Positions 16,709 to 24,226 of a stretch of 40,122 nucleotides of DNA are shown one piece after another. Position 1 is the stretch's first letter; each line of letters begins with the position of its first letter. The notes under the pieces are model-generated. The model had not been told where the DNA came from, made no database searches, and saw nothing but the letters and a program-made list of their open reading frames with translations. The DNA comes from DATIYF01 sp035517775. Lineage in GTDB: Bacteria > Acidobacteriota > Terriglobia > Terriglobales > Acidobacteriaceae. The translations under genes were made by a program, and so were the position numbers. The stretch is taken from positions 1-40,122 of the forward strand of contig DATIYF010000131.1 of the NCBI GenBank assembly GCA_035517775.1, given 5' to 3'.

Positions 16709-18400
16709 ATGAGATTTTCCCTCCGCGCCGGCTTCCTCATCGCGCTGTGGTGTGCCTGGCTTGCCGGTTCGGCTTTGGGCTCGGCCTATAACGCCCATCC
16801 CAGGCTCGTTGTCGTGATTGTGATTGACCAGTTTCGCGGCGACTATCTGAACCGTTACCACGATCAGTTCGGCGACAGCGGCTTCCGCCTGCTGATGGAC
16901 CACGGCGCTTACTTCACCAACTGCAACTACGATTACGCCACCACCAGCACCGCGCCCGGCCACGCCACGCTTTTCACCGGAAGCTACGTGAACGGCCATG
17001 GCATTCTGGCCAATGAATGGTGGGACCCGCAAAAGAAGCGCATGGTCACCTCGGTGGAAGACGATGCGACGCGACTCGTCGGGGTCGGCGGCAACCTGCC
17101 GGGCGCCTCGCCCCACAACCTGCGCACTGACACGCTGGGTGATGAGCTGAAGCTGGCCACTCAGGGCAAGTCGCGGGTGTTTGGAATCTCATTGAAAGAC
17201 CGCGCCGCGATTCTGCCCGCGGGCTTTGCCGCCGACGGCGCGTACTGGATTGATCACAAGACCGGCGCCTGGGTCACTTCGACCTACTATCGCCCGGCGC
17301 TGCCAAAATGGGTGCAGAATTTCAATGCGAGCGACCGCGTGGCCAAATATCTGAACCAGGATTGGAAGGACACAGAGGGTCATGTGCTGCGCAGCACCAA
17401 ACCTGGCCCCGGCCAGCCAAGCGATTTCTTCGACCTGGTCGGACCCACCCCCTTTGCCAATGACTACGAGTTCGAATTTGCCCGCGAGCTGATTACCTAC
17501 GAAAAGCTGGGCAGCGGGCCGGCCACCGACCTGCTCGCCATAAGCCTTTCGGCCAACGACCTTCTCGGCCATGAGGTGGGGCCGGATTCGCCCGAGATGC
17601 AGGCCATGGCCATGGCCCTGGACCGCCAACTGGCCGCGTTCTTCGATTTTCTTGGCCACGAGGTCGGTCTGGCCGATACCTGGATTGCACTCTCCGCCGA
17701 TCATGGCGTGGCCCCGGTGCCGTCCGTCGCCCAGCAGCTTCGCATACCCGCGGCCGCGTGGTCCGGCGCGACCATGGTCGCAGAATTGAATCGCGCCCTC
17801 GCGGCGCGCTTTTCGCGTGGGCATCCGGCGGAGTATGTGCGGAAGTTCGATTACCCGCTGGTATTTCTGAATGAAGAAACTTTCTCGTCGGCTCATGTGA
17901 AAGAAGAAGAGGCGGAGCGAGCCGCAGGCGAGGCGCTGGAGCAGATCGGCATGCGAGGCTTCTTCACCCGGTTGCAGCTAGCTGAAGACCGCGTCCCCGA
18001 CACGGAAATGGGCAGGCGCTATGAGCACAGCTATTCGCCCGTGGGAGGCTGGTATGTCTTCGCGGTCTTTCCGCCCTTCACCATTGAAGGCACGGAGGGA
18101 ACTACGCATGGCTCACCTTACAGTTATGACACACACGTGCCCCTGGCGATTTACGGGCTTCCATTTCAGCCCGGCGTCTATCGAACCCAGGTTGAGCCGG
18201 TGGACTTGGTGGCCACGCTGGCCTCACTCCTCGGCATCAATGCTCCGGCGCAGGCGGTGGGGCGCGTGCTCACCGAAGGGCTGATGGCGCCGCGGCGCCC
18301 CGAAAACCCGGCGGCGCCTCCCAACCTGCAATCCCCTGCGCCGCCGCCCGCCGGGGTTCAGCCGGCCACGCTGGTAAAGCCCGGCCGAGGAGCGCCATGA
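16709..18400 (+). CDS. secreted alkaline phosphatase superfamily enzyme (PafA-like phosphodiesterase/phosphatase)
   Basis: A 563-residue exported hydrolase with a signal peptide (residues 1-25). It belongs to the type I phosphodiesterase / PafA branch. Metal ligand Asp40 lies in VIVIDQFRGDY; nucleophile Thr81 lies in TTSTAPGHATLFTGSY. The second metal set is provided by DLLGHEVGP, ADHGVAPVP and the THGSPYSYDTHVPL block near the C-terminus. PafA-type enzymes release phosphate from a wide range of monoesters in the periplasm without Ca2+ control by Pho signals in some bacteria. A Pro/Ala-rich tail of ~40 residues ends the protein. Its last codons overlap the pyrD start by 4 bp (ATGA), a coupling not expected from function. 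Confidence 0.88.
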   Translation: MRFSLRAGFLIALWCAWLAGSALGSAYNAHPRLVVVIVIDQFRGDYLNRYHDQFGDSGFRLLMDHGAYFTNCNYDYATTSTAPGHATLFTGSYVNGHGILANEWWDPQKKRMVTSVEDDATRLVGVGGNLPGASPHNLRTDTLGDELKLATQGKSRVFGISLKDRAAILPAGFAADGAYWIDHKTGAWVTSTYYRPALPKWVQNFNASDRVAKYLNQDWKDTEGHVLRSTKPGPGQPSDFFDLVGPTPFANDYEFEFARELITYEKLGSGPATDLLAISLSANDLLGHEVGPDSPEMQAMAMALDRQLAAFFDFLGHEVGLADTWIALSADHGVAPVPSVAQQLRIPAAAWSGATMVAELNRALAARFSRGHPAEYVRKFDYPLVFLNEETFSSAHVKEEEAERAAGEALEQIGMRGFFTRLQLAEDRVPDTEMGRRYEHSYSPVGGWYVFAVFPPFTIEGTEGTTHGSPYSYDTHVPLAIYGLPFQPGVYRTQVEPVDLVATLASLLGINAPAQAVGRVLTEGLMAPRRPENPAAPPNLQSPAPPPAGVQPATLVKPGRGAP

Positions 18401-19341
18401 CCCCTTCTCTGCCGCCGCGTGGCCAGCCCGATCTTCGAGTCACGTTGGCCGGCATCGAGCTCAAGAACCCCGTCATCGCGGCCAGCGGAACCTTCGGCTA
18501 CGGGCTGGAGTTCGAAGATGTGGTTCATCTCAACAAGCTGGGCGGCTTTGTGGTCAAAGGGCTTTCGAAAGAGCCTATGGCCGGCAATCCCACGCCCCGA
18601 CTGTACGAGACCGCAGCGGGCATGGTGAATGCGATCGGCCTGCAGAATATCGGGGTACGCTCCTTCATCGAGGAGAAACTCCCCAAGCTGCGGCGGATCA
18701 AAGACATCGTGGTTTTCGCCAACGTTTTCGGCTACACCCGCCAGGACTACGAGCAGGTAATCCGGGTGCTGAATGAGGGCGAAGGAATCGCTGCCTACGA
18801 ACTCAACGTCTCCTGCCCCAACACCGCGCACGGGGGGATCCAGTTCGGCAGCGATCCGCGCCTGCTCGATGAGGTCGTGTCCACATCAAAGCGCGCTTCT
18901 CGGCGGCCGGTGATCGTGAAGCTTTCCCCTAACGTCACCAGCATTGCGCATATGGCGCGGGTGGCGGAGACCGCCGGCGCCGACGCCATTTCTCTGGTCA
19001 ACACCTTCGTCGCCATGGCGATTGATGCCGAGACGCGCCAGCCGCGGATCGCCAACATTACAGCAGGACTCTCCGGGCCGGCCATTAAGCCGATTGCTTT
19101 GCGCATGGTCTATGAGGCGGCCAAGGCGGTGAAGATTCCGGTGGTGGGTATGGGCGGTATCGCGAGGGCAGAAGATATTGCCGAGTTCATGCTGGCCGGA
19201 GCGTCGGCGGTGGAAGTGGGAACGGCCAGCTACTGGGACCCGCGAGCCACAGAAAAGATCGTGGAAGAGCTGCGGGAATGGTGCCTGCAGCGCGGCCTGA
19301 TGCGGGTGGCCGAACTGACCGGCGGGCTGAAGACGGAGTAA
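18397..19341 (+). CDS. pyrD: dihydroorotate dehydrogenase, class 1B catalytic subunit
   Basis: A 314-residue FMN-dependent TIM-barrel enzyme that oxidises dihydroorotate to orotate in pyrimidine synthesis. Class 1 is shown by the catalytic Cys140 in ELNVSCPNT (class 2 has Ser), and the sequence is 1B-like: NPVIAASGTFGYG (24-36), NAIGLQN (78-84), VKLSPNV, ITAGLSGPAIKPIALRMV, GMGGI and VGTASYWDP. Class 1B enzymes work with the PyrK electron-transfer subunit and NAD; no pyrK is present in this window. The start overlaps the upstream phosphatase stop (ATGA), so translation is probably coupled. A perfect 9-bp hairpin follows the stop codon immediately. Confidence 0.95.
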   Translation: MTPSLPPRGQPDLRVTLAGIELKNPVIAASGTFGYGLEFEDVVHLNKLGGFVVKGLSKEPMAGNPTPRLYETAAGMVNAIGLQNIGVRSFIEEKLPKLRRIKDIVVFANVFGYTRQDYEQVIRVLNEGEGIAAYELNVSCPNTAHGGIQFGSDPRLLDEVVSTSKRASRRPVIVKLSPNVTSIAHMARVAETAGADAISLVNTFVAMAIDAETRQPRIANITAGLSGPAIKPIALRMVYEAAKAVKIPVVGMGGIARAEDIAEFMLAGASAVEVGTASYWDPRATEKIVEELREWCLQRGLMRVAELTGGLKTE

Positions 19342-19365
19342 GGGCGCGGCCGATTAGCCGCGCCC
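19342..19365 (+). terminator. hairpin after pyrD
   Basis: A perfect 9-bp stem, GGGCGCGGC (19342-19350) and GCCGCGCCC (19357-19365), with loop CGATTA, begins one base after the pyrD stop. It lies between the convergent pyrD and DUF1761 genes and can serve both. There is no long T-run, as in many high-GC genomes. Confidence 0.65.
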
Positions 19366-19392
19366 TCGAATGTAAGCCGAGCGTCGCGAGTT

Positions 19393-19821
19393 TTACCGTG
19401 GCCACGCGGCCAGGATCGCTCCCATCGCCAGATAGCAAACCAGTTGGTAGCCGGTATCAATCAGATAGAGTTGAAAGGGCTTCCGGTTGAAACGATTATT
19501 GCTGAACTGCACGGTGGTGACAAATCCCAGCCAAACCGCAAAAGCAGCGTGCAAGCCGTGCACAGCCGTTCGGATCGTACTGATGTGGATAATCTTGGCC
19601 AGCACGAAGGCCGAGACCAGAAATCCCACGAAGGTCATGCCGTAGAGTTTGCCCGCGCCTTTGCGCATTTCCTCCTGCTTGGCCTTGTCGTCGGGTGCGT
19701 AACCCATCAGATTCATCCAGGAACGGGCAAACGCCATCGGCGAGTACCAGAGAAAACCGATCACCATAGAAGCGACAGCGGCTACCAGAACTGACAGCAG
19801 ATTTACGCCCATGAAGCTCAT
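19393..19821 (-). CDS. DUF1761 family membrane protein
   Basis: A 142-residue integral membrane protein with four predicted helices. The family pattern is visible: MVIGFLWYSPMAFARSWM at the end of helix 1, then a short charged loop (DDKAKQEEMRKG), two helices around 58-78 and 87-107, and YLIDTGYQLVCYLAMGAIL in the last helix. DUF1761 has no established function. The start is supported by GGGGGTGGAGCT before the ATG. It faces pyrD tail to tail and msrA head to head. Confidence 0.8.
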   Translation of the reverse strand: MSFMGVNLLSVLVAAVASMVIGFLWYSPMAFARSWMNLMGYAPDDKAKQEEMRKGAGKLYGMTFVGFLVSAFVLAKIIHISTIRTAVHGLHAAFAVWLGFVTTVQFSNNRFNRKPFQLYLIDTGYQLVCYLAMGAILAAWPR

Positions 19822-19990
19822 AGCTCCACCCCCTTGTGAAATCGGGGCGGAATGCTACACCTTGGGAGAGGATTGGGGAAGCGAAATTATGGCGGGGTTG
19901 AGCTCACGGTGAAAGCAATCAGGGAGCGTCACTTTTCTGGCCTCGCTTCATCCAATCATCACCATTACAATCATGAACCGAGGTGCAAGC

Positions 19991-20467
19991 ATGGCCAAAG
20001 CTACGTTTGCCGCAGGCTGCTTTTGGGGAGTAGAAGCCACTTTCCGCCAGCTTCCGGGAGTGATCTCAACCCGGGTGGGTTACACCGGCGGCGATATGTC
20101 GAACCCGACGTATAAAGACGTCTGCACCGACCAGACCGGCCACGCCGAAGCGGTCGAGGTGGAGTACGATCCCAGCAAGATTTCCTACGGGCAATTGCTC
20201 GACGTCTTCTGGGAGAACCACGATCCCACCCAACTCAACCGCCAGGGGCCGGACTGGGGAACGCAGTACCGCTCGGCGATCTTCTTTCATTCTCCGGAGC
20301 AGGAAGCCGAAGCCAAAGCCTCAAAGCAGAAGCTGGAGAAATCCGGCCGCCACAACAAGCCGATTGCGACCCAGATCGTTCCTGCGGCGACTTTTTATCA
20401 GGCGGAGGACTACCACCAGCAATATCTGGAAAAGCGCGGCCTGGCCAGCTGCCACATCAAGGCTTAA
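19991..20467 (+). CDS. msrA: peptide methionine-(S)-sulfoxide reductase MsrA
   Basis: A 158-residue cytoplasmic MsrA. The catalytic motif GCFWG starts the protein (Cys10), followed by RVGYTGG, NPTYKDVC, TGHAEAVEVEYDP, FWENHDPTQ and GTQYRSAIF, all diagnostic. A Cys near the C-terminus (ASCHIK) may act as resolving residue. It repairs oxidised methionine using thioredoxin. I chose the ATG at 19991: AGGTG lies five bases upstream, and the protein then starts MAKATFAAGCFWG as usual. An in-frame ATG at 19973 is weaker. Its stop overlaps that of the convergent membrane-protein gene by a few bases. Confidence 0.96.
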   Translation: MAKATFAAGCFWGVEATFRQLPGVISTRVGYTGGDMSNPTYKDVCTDQTGHAEAVEVEYDPSKISYGQLLDVFWENHDPTQLNRQGPDWGTQYRSAIFFHSPEQEAEAKASKQKLEKSGRHNKPIATQIVPAATFYQAEDYHQQYLEKRGLASCHIKA

Positions 20468-20874
20468 CCCGCGGCTGGGGCCTGTGGGCCCAGAAACAGC
20501 ATCAGCAGGAAGCCAGCCATATAGAGCACAACGGCGGGTGCAAAGCTGAACCCGGTGAAGCGCAGCACCATGCCGTAAACCGCAACGGCCTCGCACAAGG
20601 CGTAGACGAGGACGTAGGCAGACTCCCAGCGGCGCAGCGCCGCTTTGTTTTCCGGTGCGCCGATCAGAATCGCTTCCTGCCGCTTCACGATCACGTAGCG
20701 CACCACCAGCGCGCCCACGCCGCAGGCACCTGCCAGGCCCGCCATCAGGTAAAGGAAGATGGGCTGGCTGGCTCGCGGCGCAGGGCCATAGCGCTCCGAG
20801 ATCAGTACGTACAGGCCGATGCTCCCCAACATGAGAAACTGCACCAGGCGCAGTTTGCGCAGCGAAGCTTCCAT
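20464..20874 (-). CDS. small four-helix membrane protein, unknown function
   Basis: A 136-residue hydrophobic protein not assigned to a family here. Four membrane segments are predictable (about 10-25, 40-62, 84-106 and 112-131), with a charged loop between helices 2 and 3 (VKRQEAILIGAPENKAALRRWE). The layout is faintly reminiscent of paired-hairpin proteolipid-type proteins, but I see no signature to support that. It is downstream of map on the same strand, after a hairpin, and overlaps the msrA 3' end by 4 bp. Conserved codon structure and high hydrophobicity argue that it is real. Confidence 0.65.
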   Translation of the reverse strand: MEASLRKLRLVQFLMLGSIGLYVLISERYGPAPRASQPIFLYLMAGLAGACGVGALVVRYVIVKRQEAILIGAPENKAALRRWESAYVLVYALCEAVAVYGMVLRFTGFSFAPAVVLYMAGFLLMLFLGPQAPAAG

Positions 20875-20929
20875 CTTTCAAATTGTGCCTGAAGTCGTGG
20901 AGTTGGTGGAGGCGTATTTTACTGTAGGG

Positions 20930-20959
20930 CCGGCCAGCCTGGAATTGGAAGGCGGCCGG
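20930..20959 (-). terminator. hairpin terminator after map
   Basis: CCGGCC plus GCCT (20930-20940, one bulged A) pairs with AGGC plus GGCCGG (20950-20959), loop GGAATTGGA. It begins one base past the map stop codon. On the minus strand it is followed by a modest A/T-rich stretch containing TAAAAT, which could also serve as a -10 for the next gene. Confidence 0.55.
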
Positions 20960-20960
20960 T

Positions 20961-21704
20961 CTACTTCGAAGTGAGTAGAATCGGCTCCCCGGTGGTGATG
21001 ACCAGAGTGTGCTCGTAGTGGGCCGAAGGCTGGCGGTCGGCGGTGCGGATGGTCCAGCCGTCGTTCGCGACGATTACTTTTCCCCGCCCGGCGGCGATGA
21101 TCGGCTCGACCGTGATCACCAGACCCTCAATGAGCAACTGGCTCTCTGCAGGATCGAAATAATTGGCCACTCGCGGTTCTTCGTGAATGGTGCGCCCAAT
21201 GCCATGCCCCCCGAGGTCGCGGATCACCGAGAAGCCATCGGCGCGCACTTCCGCTTCGACCGCGCGGCCGATCTCGGAAAGGCGGGCGCCGGCCCGGGCC
21301 ACCCCCGCTGCCCTGGCGAAAGCCCGCTCAGCGCAGCGAACCAACCGCCGCTTCTGTGAGGAAACTTCGCCTACGGGCACGGTCACCGCGGCATCGGCCA
21401 TGAAGCCGTCTTTTTCCACGGTGACATCAAGCTTTACCAGGTCGCCTTCGCGCAAGACGCGTGCTCCCGGAATCCCATGCACGGCTTCGTCGTTCACGCT
21501 GATGCAGTTGGTTCCGGGAAAACCGTACACCATCGCCGGCGCCGAGCGCGCGCCTTGCTCGCGCATCACCGCGGCCCCGGCCTCATCCAGTTCGGCGGTG
21601 GTCACTCCTGGCTGAACCCGGTCCTTCATGGCGGCGATCATTTGCCGCACGACCGCCCCCGCCGCCCGCATACCTTCGAGTTCTTCCGGAGATGTGATGG
21701 ACAT
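20961..21704 (-). CDS. map: methionine aminopeptidase, type I
   Basis: A 247-residue type I methionine aminopeptidase that removes the initiator Met from new proteins. All five metal ligands are in place: Asp93 and Asp104 (KLDVTV...ADAAVTV), His167 (LGGHGIG), Glu200 (TVEPII) and Glu231 (HYEHTLVIT). The substrate-binding His76 (EAVHGIP) is also present. NCISVNDEAVHGIPG is the standard signature. No N-terminal zinc-finger extension is seen. In many bacteria map follows adk/secY; here it stands alone, upstream of a small membrane protein, suggesting either a relocated or an additional copy. Confidence 0.96.
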   Translation of the reverse strand: MSITSPEELEGMRAAGAVVRQMIAAMKDRVQPGVTTAELDEAGAAVMREQGARSAPAMVYGFPGTNCISVNDEAVHGIPGARVLREGDLVKLDVTVEKDGFMADAAVTVPVGEVSSQKRRLVRCAERAFARAAGVARAGARLSEIGRAVEAEVRADGFSVIRDLGGHGIGRTIHEEPRVANYFDPAESQLLIEGLVITVEPIIAAGRGKVIVANDGWTIRTADRQPSAHYEHTLVITTGEPILLTSK

Positions 21705-21778
21705 AAGATTTCTCGCCCGGCCATTGCTGGCTCGGTTGCGCTCAATTATCTGTCAAGAAAAAGTGGTTGGGAAGCGAA

Positions 21779-22285
21779 TCAGGCCCGAGGAGTCGCAGCA
21801 TCCGCAGGATCGGCCATCCACTGCCAGGCGCGGCGCCCATTCTCGCGCACCACGGCGCGGGCCTCGCCGTATTCCACCAGGCGATTCAAAACGGTGGTGA
21901 CCGAGGCCAATGGATCTTTGTGGCGCACCAGCAGAGCCGGGGCCTGCTGCTGAATACGTTCGCAAACTTCACGCGCGCCCAGCGCCCGGTCGGCACCCAT
22001 GAGCACCATGCGGCAAGCCTTGGTGAATCCCGGCTGGCGCCCTCCACTTTTGCGGTCCACCAGTTCGAGCAGTTCATCGCTGAGCACGCCGTCGCCGAAG
22101 AGGTTGGCCAGGCCGGAAATGGTCTGCTTGACGGTACCGATTCGCTTCACGATCTCGGCGCGCTGCCGCAGCAGCTGCCGCAACTCCTGGTGTGCCGCCC
22201 GCACCACTTCCTGCACATGCGGGTCCCCGCGGCTGGCCACACCATTGACTGCGCCCCGACCGTCGCCATCGGCGTCCGTTTGCAT
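21779..22285 (-). CDS. unrecognised protein with coiled-coil and winged-helix-like C-terminus
   Basis: A 168-residue protein I do not recognise. Residues ~20-60 form a likely amphipathic coiled coil (EVVRAAHQELRQLLRQRAEIVKR). The C-terminal half (~90-160) looks like a winged helix-turn-helix: GFTKACRMVLM, ALGAREVCERI, a predicted recognition helix around PLASVTTVLNRLVEYGEA, and a wing ending RRAWQWMAD. A DNA-binding or regulatory role is an inference from this pattern. The ATG at 22285 is chosen because GGAGG lies seven bases upstream; an earlier GTG would place the site inside the gene. It is flanked by map and, divergently, by the small coiled-coil gene. Confidence 0.6.
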   Translation of the reverse strand: MQTDADGDGRGAVNGVASRGDPHVQEVVRAAHQELRQLLRQRAEIVKRIGTVKQTISGLANLFGDGVLSDELLELVDRKSGGRQPGFTKACRMVLMGADRALGAREVCERIQQQAPALLVRHKDPLASVTTVLNRLVEYGEARAVVRENGRRAWQWMADPADAATPRA

Positions 22286-22613
22286 GGCCCAACCTCCCAC
22301 TGGTACCTCCCGGCAACTCTCTGCCTTACAGAATGTGTTACGCAGTTCCGGCGCAAGAGTTCCCGTCCCGATGCTGGCCTGGGCAGCCCGAGCGCCCGTT
22401 TCTCCCTTAGACGGATTGGCTTTACGAAAGTTAAGAGCACGTTTGTAAAATCTCTGTCACCGGCTTCGATCCGACAAGACCTCTGGACATTGAGATGGTT
22501 TAACCTTCCCCATGCGAACCGGGTACGTCCCTTAATACCTTGACAAAAAGACGAGCGGTGCATAGAGTGCGGGTTAACCGGAATCCCATCCACGTTTTAG
22601 CAGGTGCCACCGC
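22286..22613. other. divergent regulatory gap before the small coiled-coil gene
   Basis: This 328-bp stretch has no supported gene. Its right end carries a strong rightward promoter (22540-22568). The left side contains the GGAGG ribosome-binding site of the leftward gene, but I found no clear promoter for that gene. No notable long dyad was seen. Confidence 0.5.
22540..22568 (+). promoter_or_regulatory. near-consensus promoter for the 85-residue protein gene
   Basis: A perfect TTGACA (22540-22545), exactly 17 bp, then TAGAGT (22563-22568, four of six -10 matches). Transcription would start near 22575, leaving a leader of about 39 nt before the ATG at 22614. This is one of the best promoter matches in the window. 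Confidence 0.65.
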
Positions 22614-22871
22614 ATGAGGAATGTTTACGAGGTCTTGAGGCAAAAAGAGCTAGAGCTGACCCGGCTGGAAAAAGAGGTGGAAGCGCTTCGCGTCGCCGCG
22701 CCTCTGTTGTCTGACGACAAAGATGCCGGCTTGGATGTGGCAAGCAGCAAACCATCTCTGGCCGCGACCGTACCGCAGCAACCTATCCGCATACCGCAGC
22801 CCGCCGTAAACGCCGCCCCTCAGCCAGCGCGGGCGGCAGGCTGGGAGGATACGGCCAAGCGCTGGCCATAA
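22614..22871 (+). CDS. small conserved coiled-coil protein, unknown function
   Basis: An 85-residue protein. Residues 1-30 (MRNVYEVLRQKELELTRLE and on) form a charged heptad pattern typical of a dimeric coiled coil. The rest is low-complexity, rich in Pro, Ala and Gln, ending GWEDTAKRWP. I recall near-identical N-termini from acidobacterial genomes, which suggests a lineage-specific conserved family, but no function is known to me. AGGTG lies about nine bases before the ATG and a strong promoter precedes it. There are no Cys, no membrane helix and no signal peptide. The neighbour downstream is a PilZ protein. Confidence 0.72.
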   Translation: MRNVYEVLRQKELELTRLEKEVEALRVAAPLLSDDKDAGLDVASSKPSLAATVPQQPIRIPQPAVNAAPQPARAAGWEDTAKRWP

Positions 22872-22979
22872 ACCCTGCTGCATCCCTCCACGCTGCCTCA
22901 ATATCCGGGGCGGCCGCCTAGTCCTGCCCACAAATGCGTGCTTGGTCTTCTTTTATCCGTAGGCGTAACCCCCTGAATG

Positions 22980-23011
22980 TTACGTAAGTGTAATTGTGTC
23001 AATACATTACA
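22980..23011. promoter_or_regulatory. dyad-symmetric, AT-rich operator-like sites upstream of the PilZ gene
   Basis: Two symmetric sequences sit side by side in an AT-rich island: the palindrome TTACGTAA (22980-22987) and an inverted repeat TGTAAT (22989-22994) / ATTACA (23006-23011) centred on an 11-bp spacer. They lie about 50-80 bp upstream of an extended -10 box. Their size and spacing resemble transcription-factor operators; the binding protein is unknown. Confidence 0.4.
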
Positions 23012-23056
23012 GTACATTCCAGCCTTTCCGTCTGCGGTGCCTCGCACCATTTCCGG

Positions 23057-23065
23057 TGCTATACT
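23057..23065 (+). promoter_or_regulatory. extended -10 box for the PilZ gene
   Basis: TG-C-TATACT is an extended -10 element (23057-23065) with five of six hexamer matches. No good -35 is visible, as is common for extended -10 promoters. The start would be near 23072, giving a leader of about 50 nt to the ATG at 23124. Confidence 0.45.
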
Positions 23066-23123
23066 CTTGATGAGTTTGAAGCTTGGGGGATAAGTCTCGA
23101 TCCGAAGTCAGCGGAAACCAACT

Positions 23124-23792
23124 ATGGGAATGCCGGGCCGGGCGCCGCTTCGCACTGTGGTGGGAAGGCGTGTGCCCCGTTGTCCCCTGGCGGTGCCGGT
23201 AAGAATCACGGTGTTGCAACCGGATAACCCCTACAGTATTCCAGGCCGCTCTCTCGATCTTGGCGAGGGAGGTTTGGCCGCGGTGCTGGCAGGCGAACTC
23301 CACGCCGGCGATCCGGTAGGCGTCGAATTCCTCCTACCCGACCTGGGACTCGGAGTGCAGGCCAAAGCGGTGGTGCGCCACCGCGGCCCGTTACGTTGCG
23401 GCTTTGAGTTTCAACAGCTTACCCGCCATCAGCAGGCTTTACTGCGGGAGTGGACACGTTTGATGCTGGGTGGAGAGCCGCGCGAGGAAGCTCCACGCGA
23501 GGAAGTCCCTAACACTCAGCAAACCCCCGCCGCAGGCAAGAAGAAACCGAGTCTGCTTCAGCGCTTTCCCGAAATGCAGCGGGTCGTATGGTGGGTGGCA
23601 GCTTTGCTGGTGCTGGCTGCCTTAGGGGCCTGGTGGAACTGGGAACGGCAGTGGGGAGAGATTGAGCAGAAAGTTCCCGCCACCTCGAAAGATGACTCCC
23701 GACTCTTTATTCCGGCGCAGCCGACGGCCGCAAACCTCATGCCTCCGGTGGTTTGGGAGCAATCCGCCGGCGTCGAAAGGCGTGCAGGATAA
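23124..23792 (+). CDS. PilZ-domain protein with C-terminal transmembrane anchor
   Basis: A 222-residue protein. Residues ~14-110 match a PilZ domain, the c-di-GMP receptor fold: RRVPR (15-19) supplies the RxxxR motif and DLGEGG (45-50) corresponds to D/NxSxxG with Ser replaced by Gly. The later strand KAVVRHRG...CGFEF is also typical. A charged linker (~115-150) leads to one hydrophobic helix (about 153-171, WWVAALLVLAALGAWW), then a short tail. This puts the c-di-GMP sensor in the cytoplasm with about 50 residues outside. Whether c-di-GMP still binds with the Ser-to-Gly change is open. The 3' end overlaps the convergent membrane-protein gene by 56 bp. Confidence 0.75.
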   Translation: MGMPGRAPLRTVVGRRVPRCPLAVPVRITVLQPDNPYSIPGRSLDLGEGGLAAVLAGELHAGDPVGVEFLLPDLGLGVQAKAVVRHRGPLRCGFEFQQLTRHQQALLREWTRLMLGGEPREEAPREEVPNTQQTPAAGKKKPSLLQRFPEMQRVVWWVAALLVLAALGAWWNWERQWGEIEQKVPATSKDDSRLFIPAQPTAANLMPPVVWEQSAGVERRAG

Positions 23793-24147
23793 TCGCGCCG
23801 CTGACCGCAAAACTGATCACCGCGCCTAAGGCCAGCGCCTGGCTCACCACAGCCTGAAGCCGAAACCAATCTGCCAACAAGGCCGCCACTGCCAGCAGGA
23901 TTCCTGTGGCATTGAGCCAGAGCGGCGGATGCACCGCCACGCTGGGGTCGTCTTTGGCCAGTTTGCGGTTGTAGAGACGCAACTGCAACAGCACTGCGGT
24001 TAATCCGATTGCCGCTACAACCACCAACGCCAAGGGGCTGAAGAAGGCACGCCGGCTGGTAAACAGCACGACCAGTCCCAGGGCCCCGCAAAGCAAACCT
24101 GAAGCAATGACCGTCAAGCGGCGGCGATGGGGCAAAGGGTCGGGCAT
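23737..24147 (-). CDS. small four-helix membrane protein, unknown function
   Basis: A 136-residue protein with four predicted membrane helices (about 9-29, 36-54, 74-92 and 99-120) and Arg-rich ends (RRRRIAPKPPEA at the C-terminus). I do not recognise a family. It follows rfbD by 79 bp on the same strand, so it may be the last gene of the exopolysaccharide operon, but nothing in its sequence ties it to that pathway. Its final codons overlap the PilZ gene by 56 bp tail to tail, so one of the two C-termini may be poorly constrained. Confidence 0.6.
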   Translation of the reverse strand: MPDPLPHRRRLTVIASGLLCGALGLVVLFTSRRAFFSPLALVVVAAIGLTAVLLQLRLYNRKLAKDDPSVAVHPPLWLNATGILLAVAALLADWFRLQAVVSQALALGAVISFAVSGAIILHAFRRRRIAPKPPEA

Positions 24148-24226
24148 TCCCCGCCTTTATACCGCGGTTGAGAGGCTGTTTCAAACCGAGGGGCCTTTGC
24201 AGTCAACCCATTGCGAGTCTGGCGCG

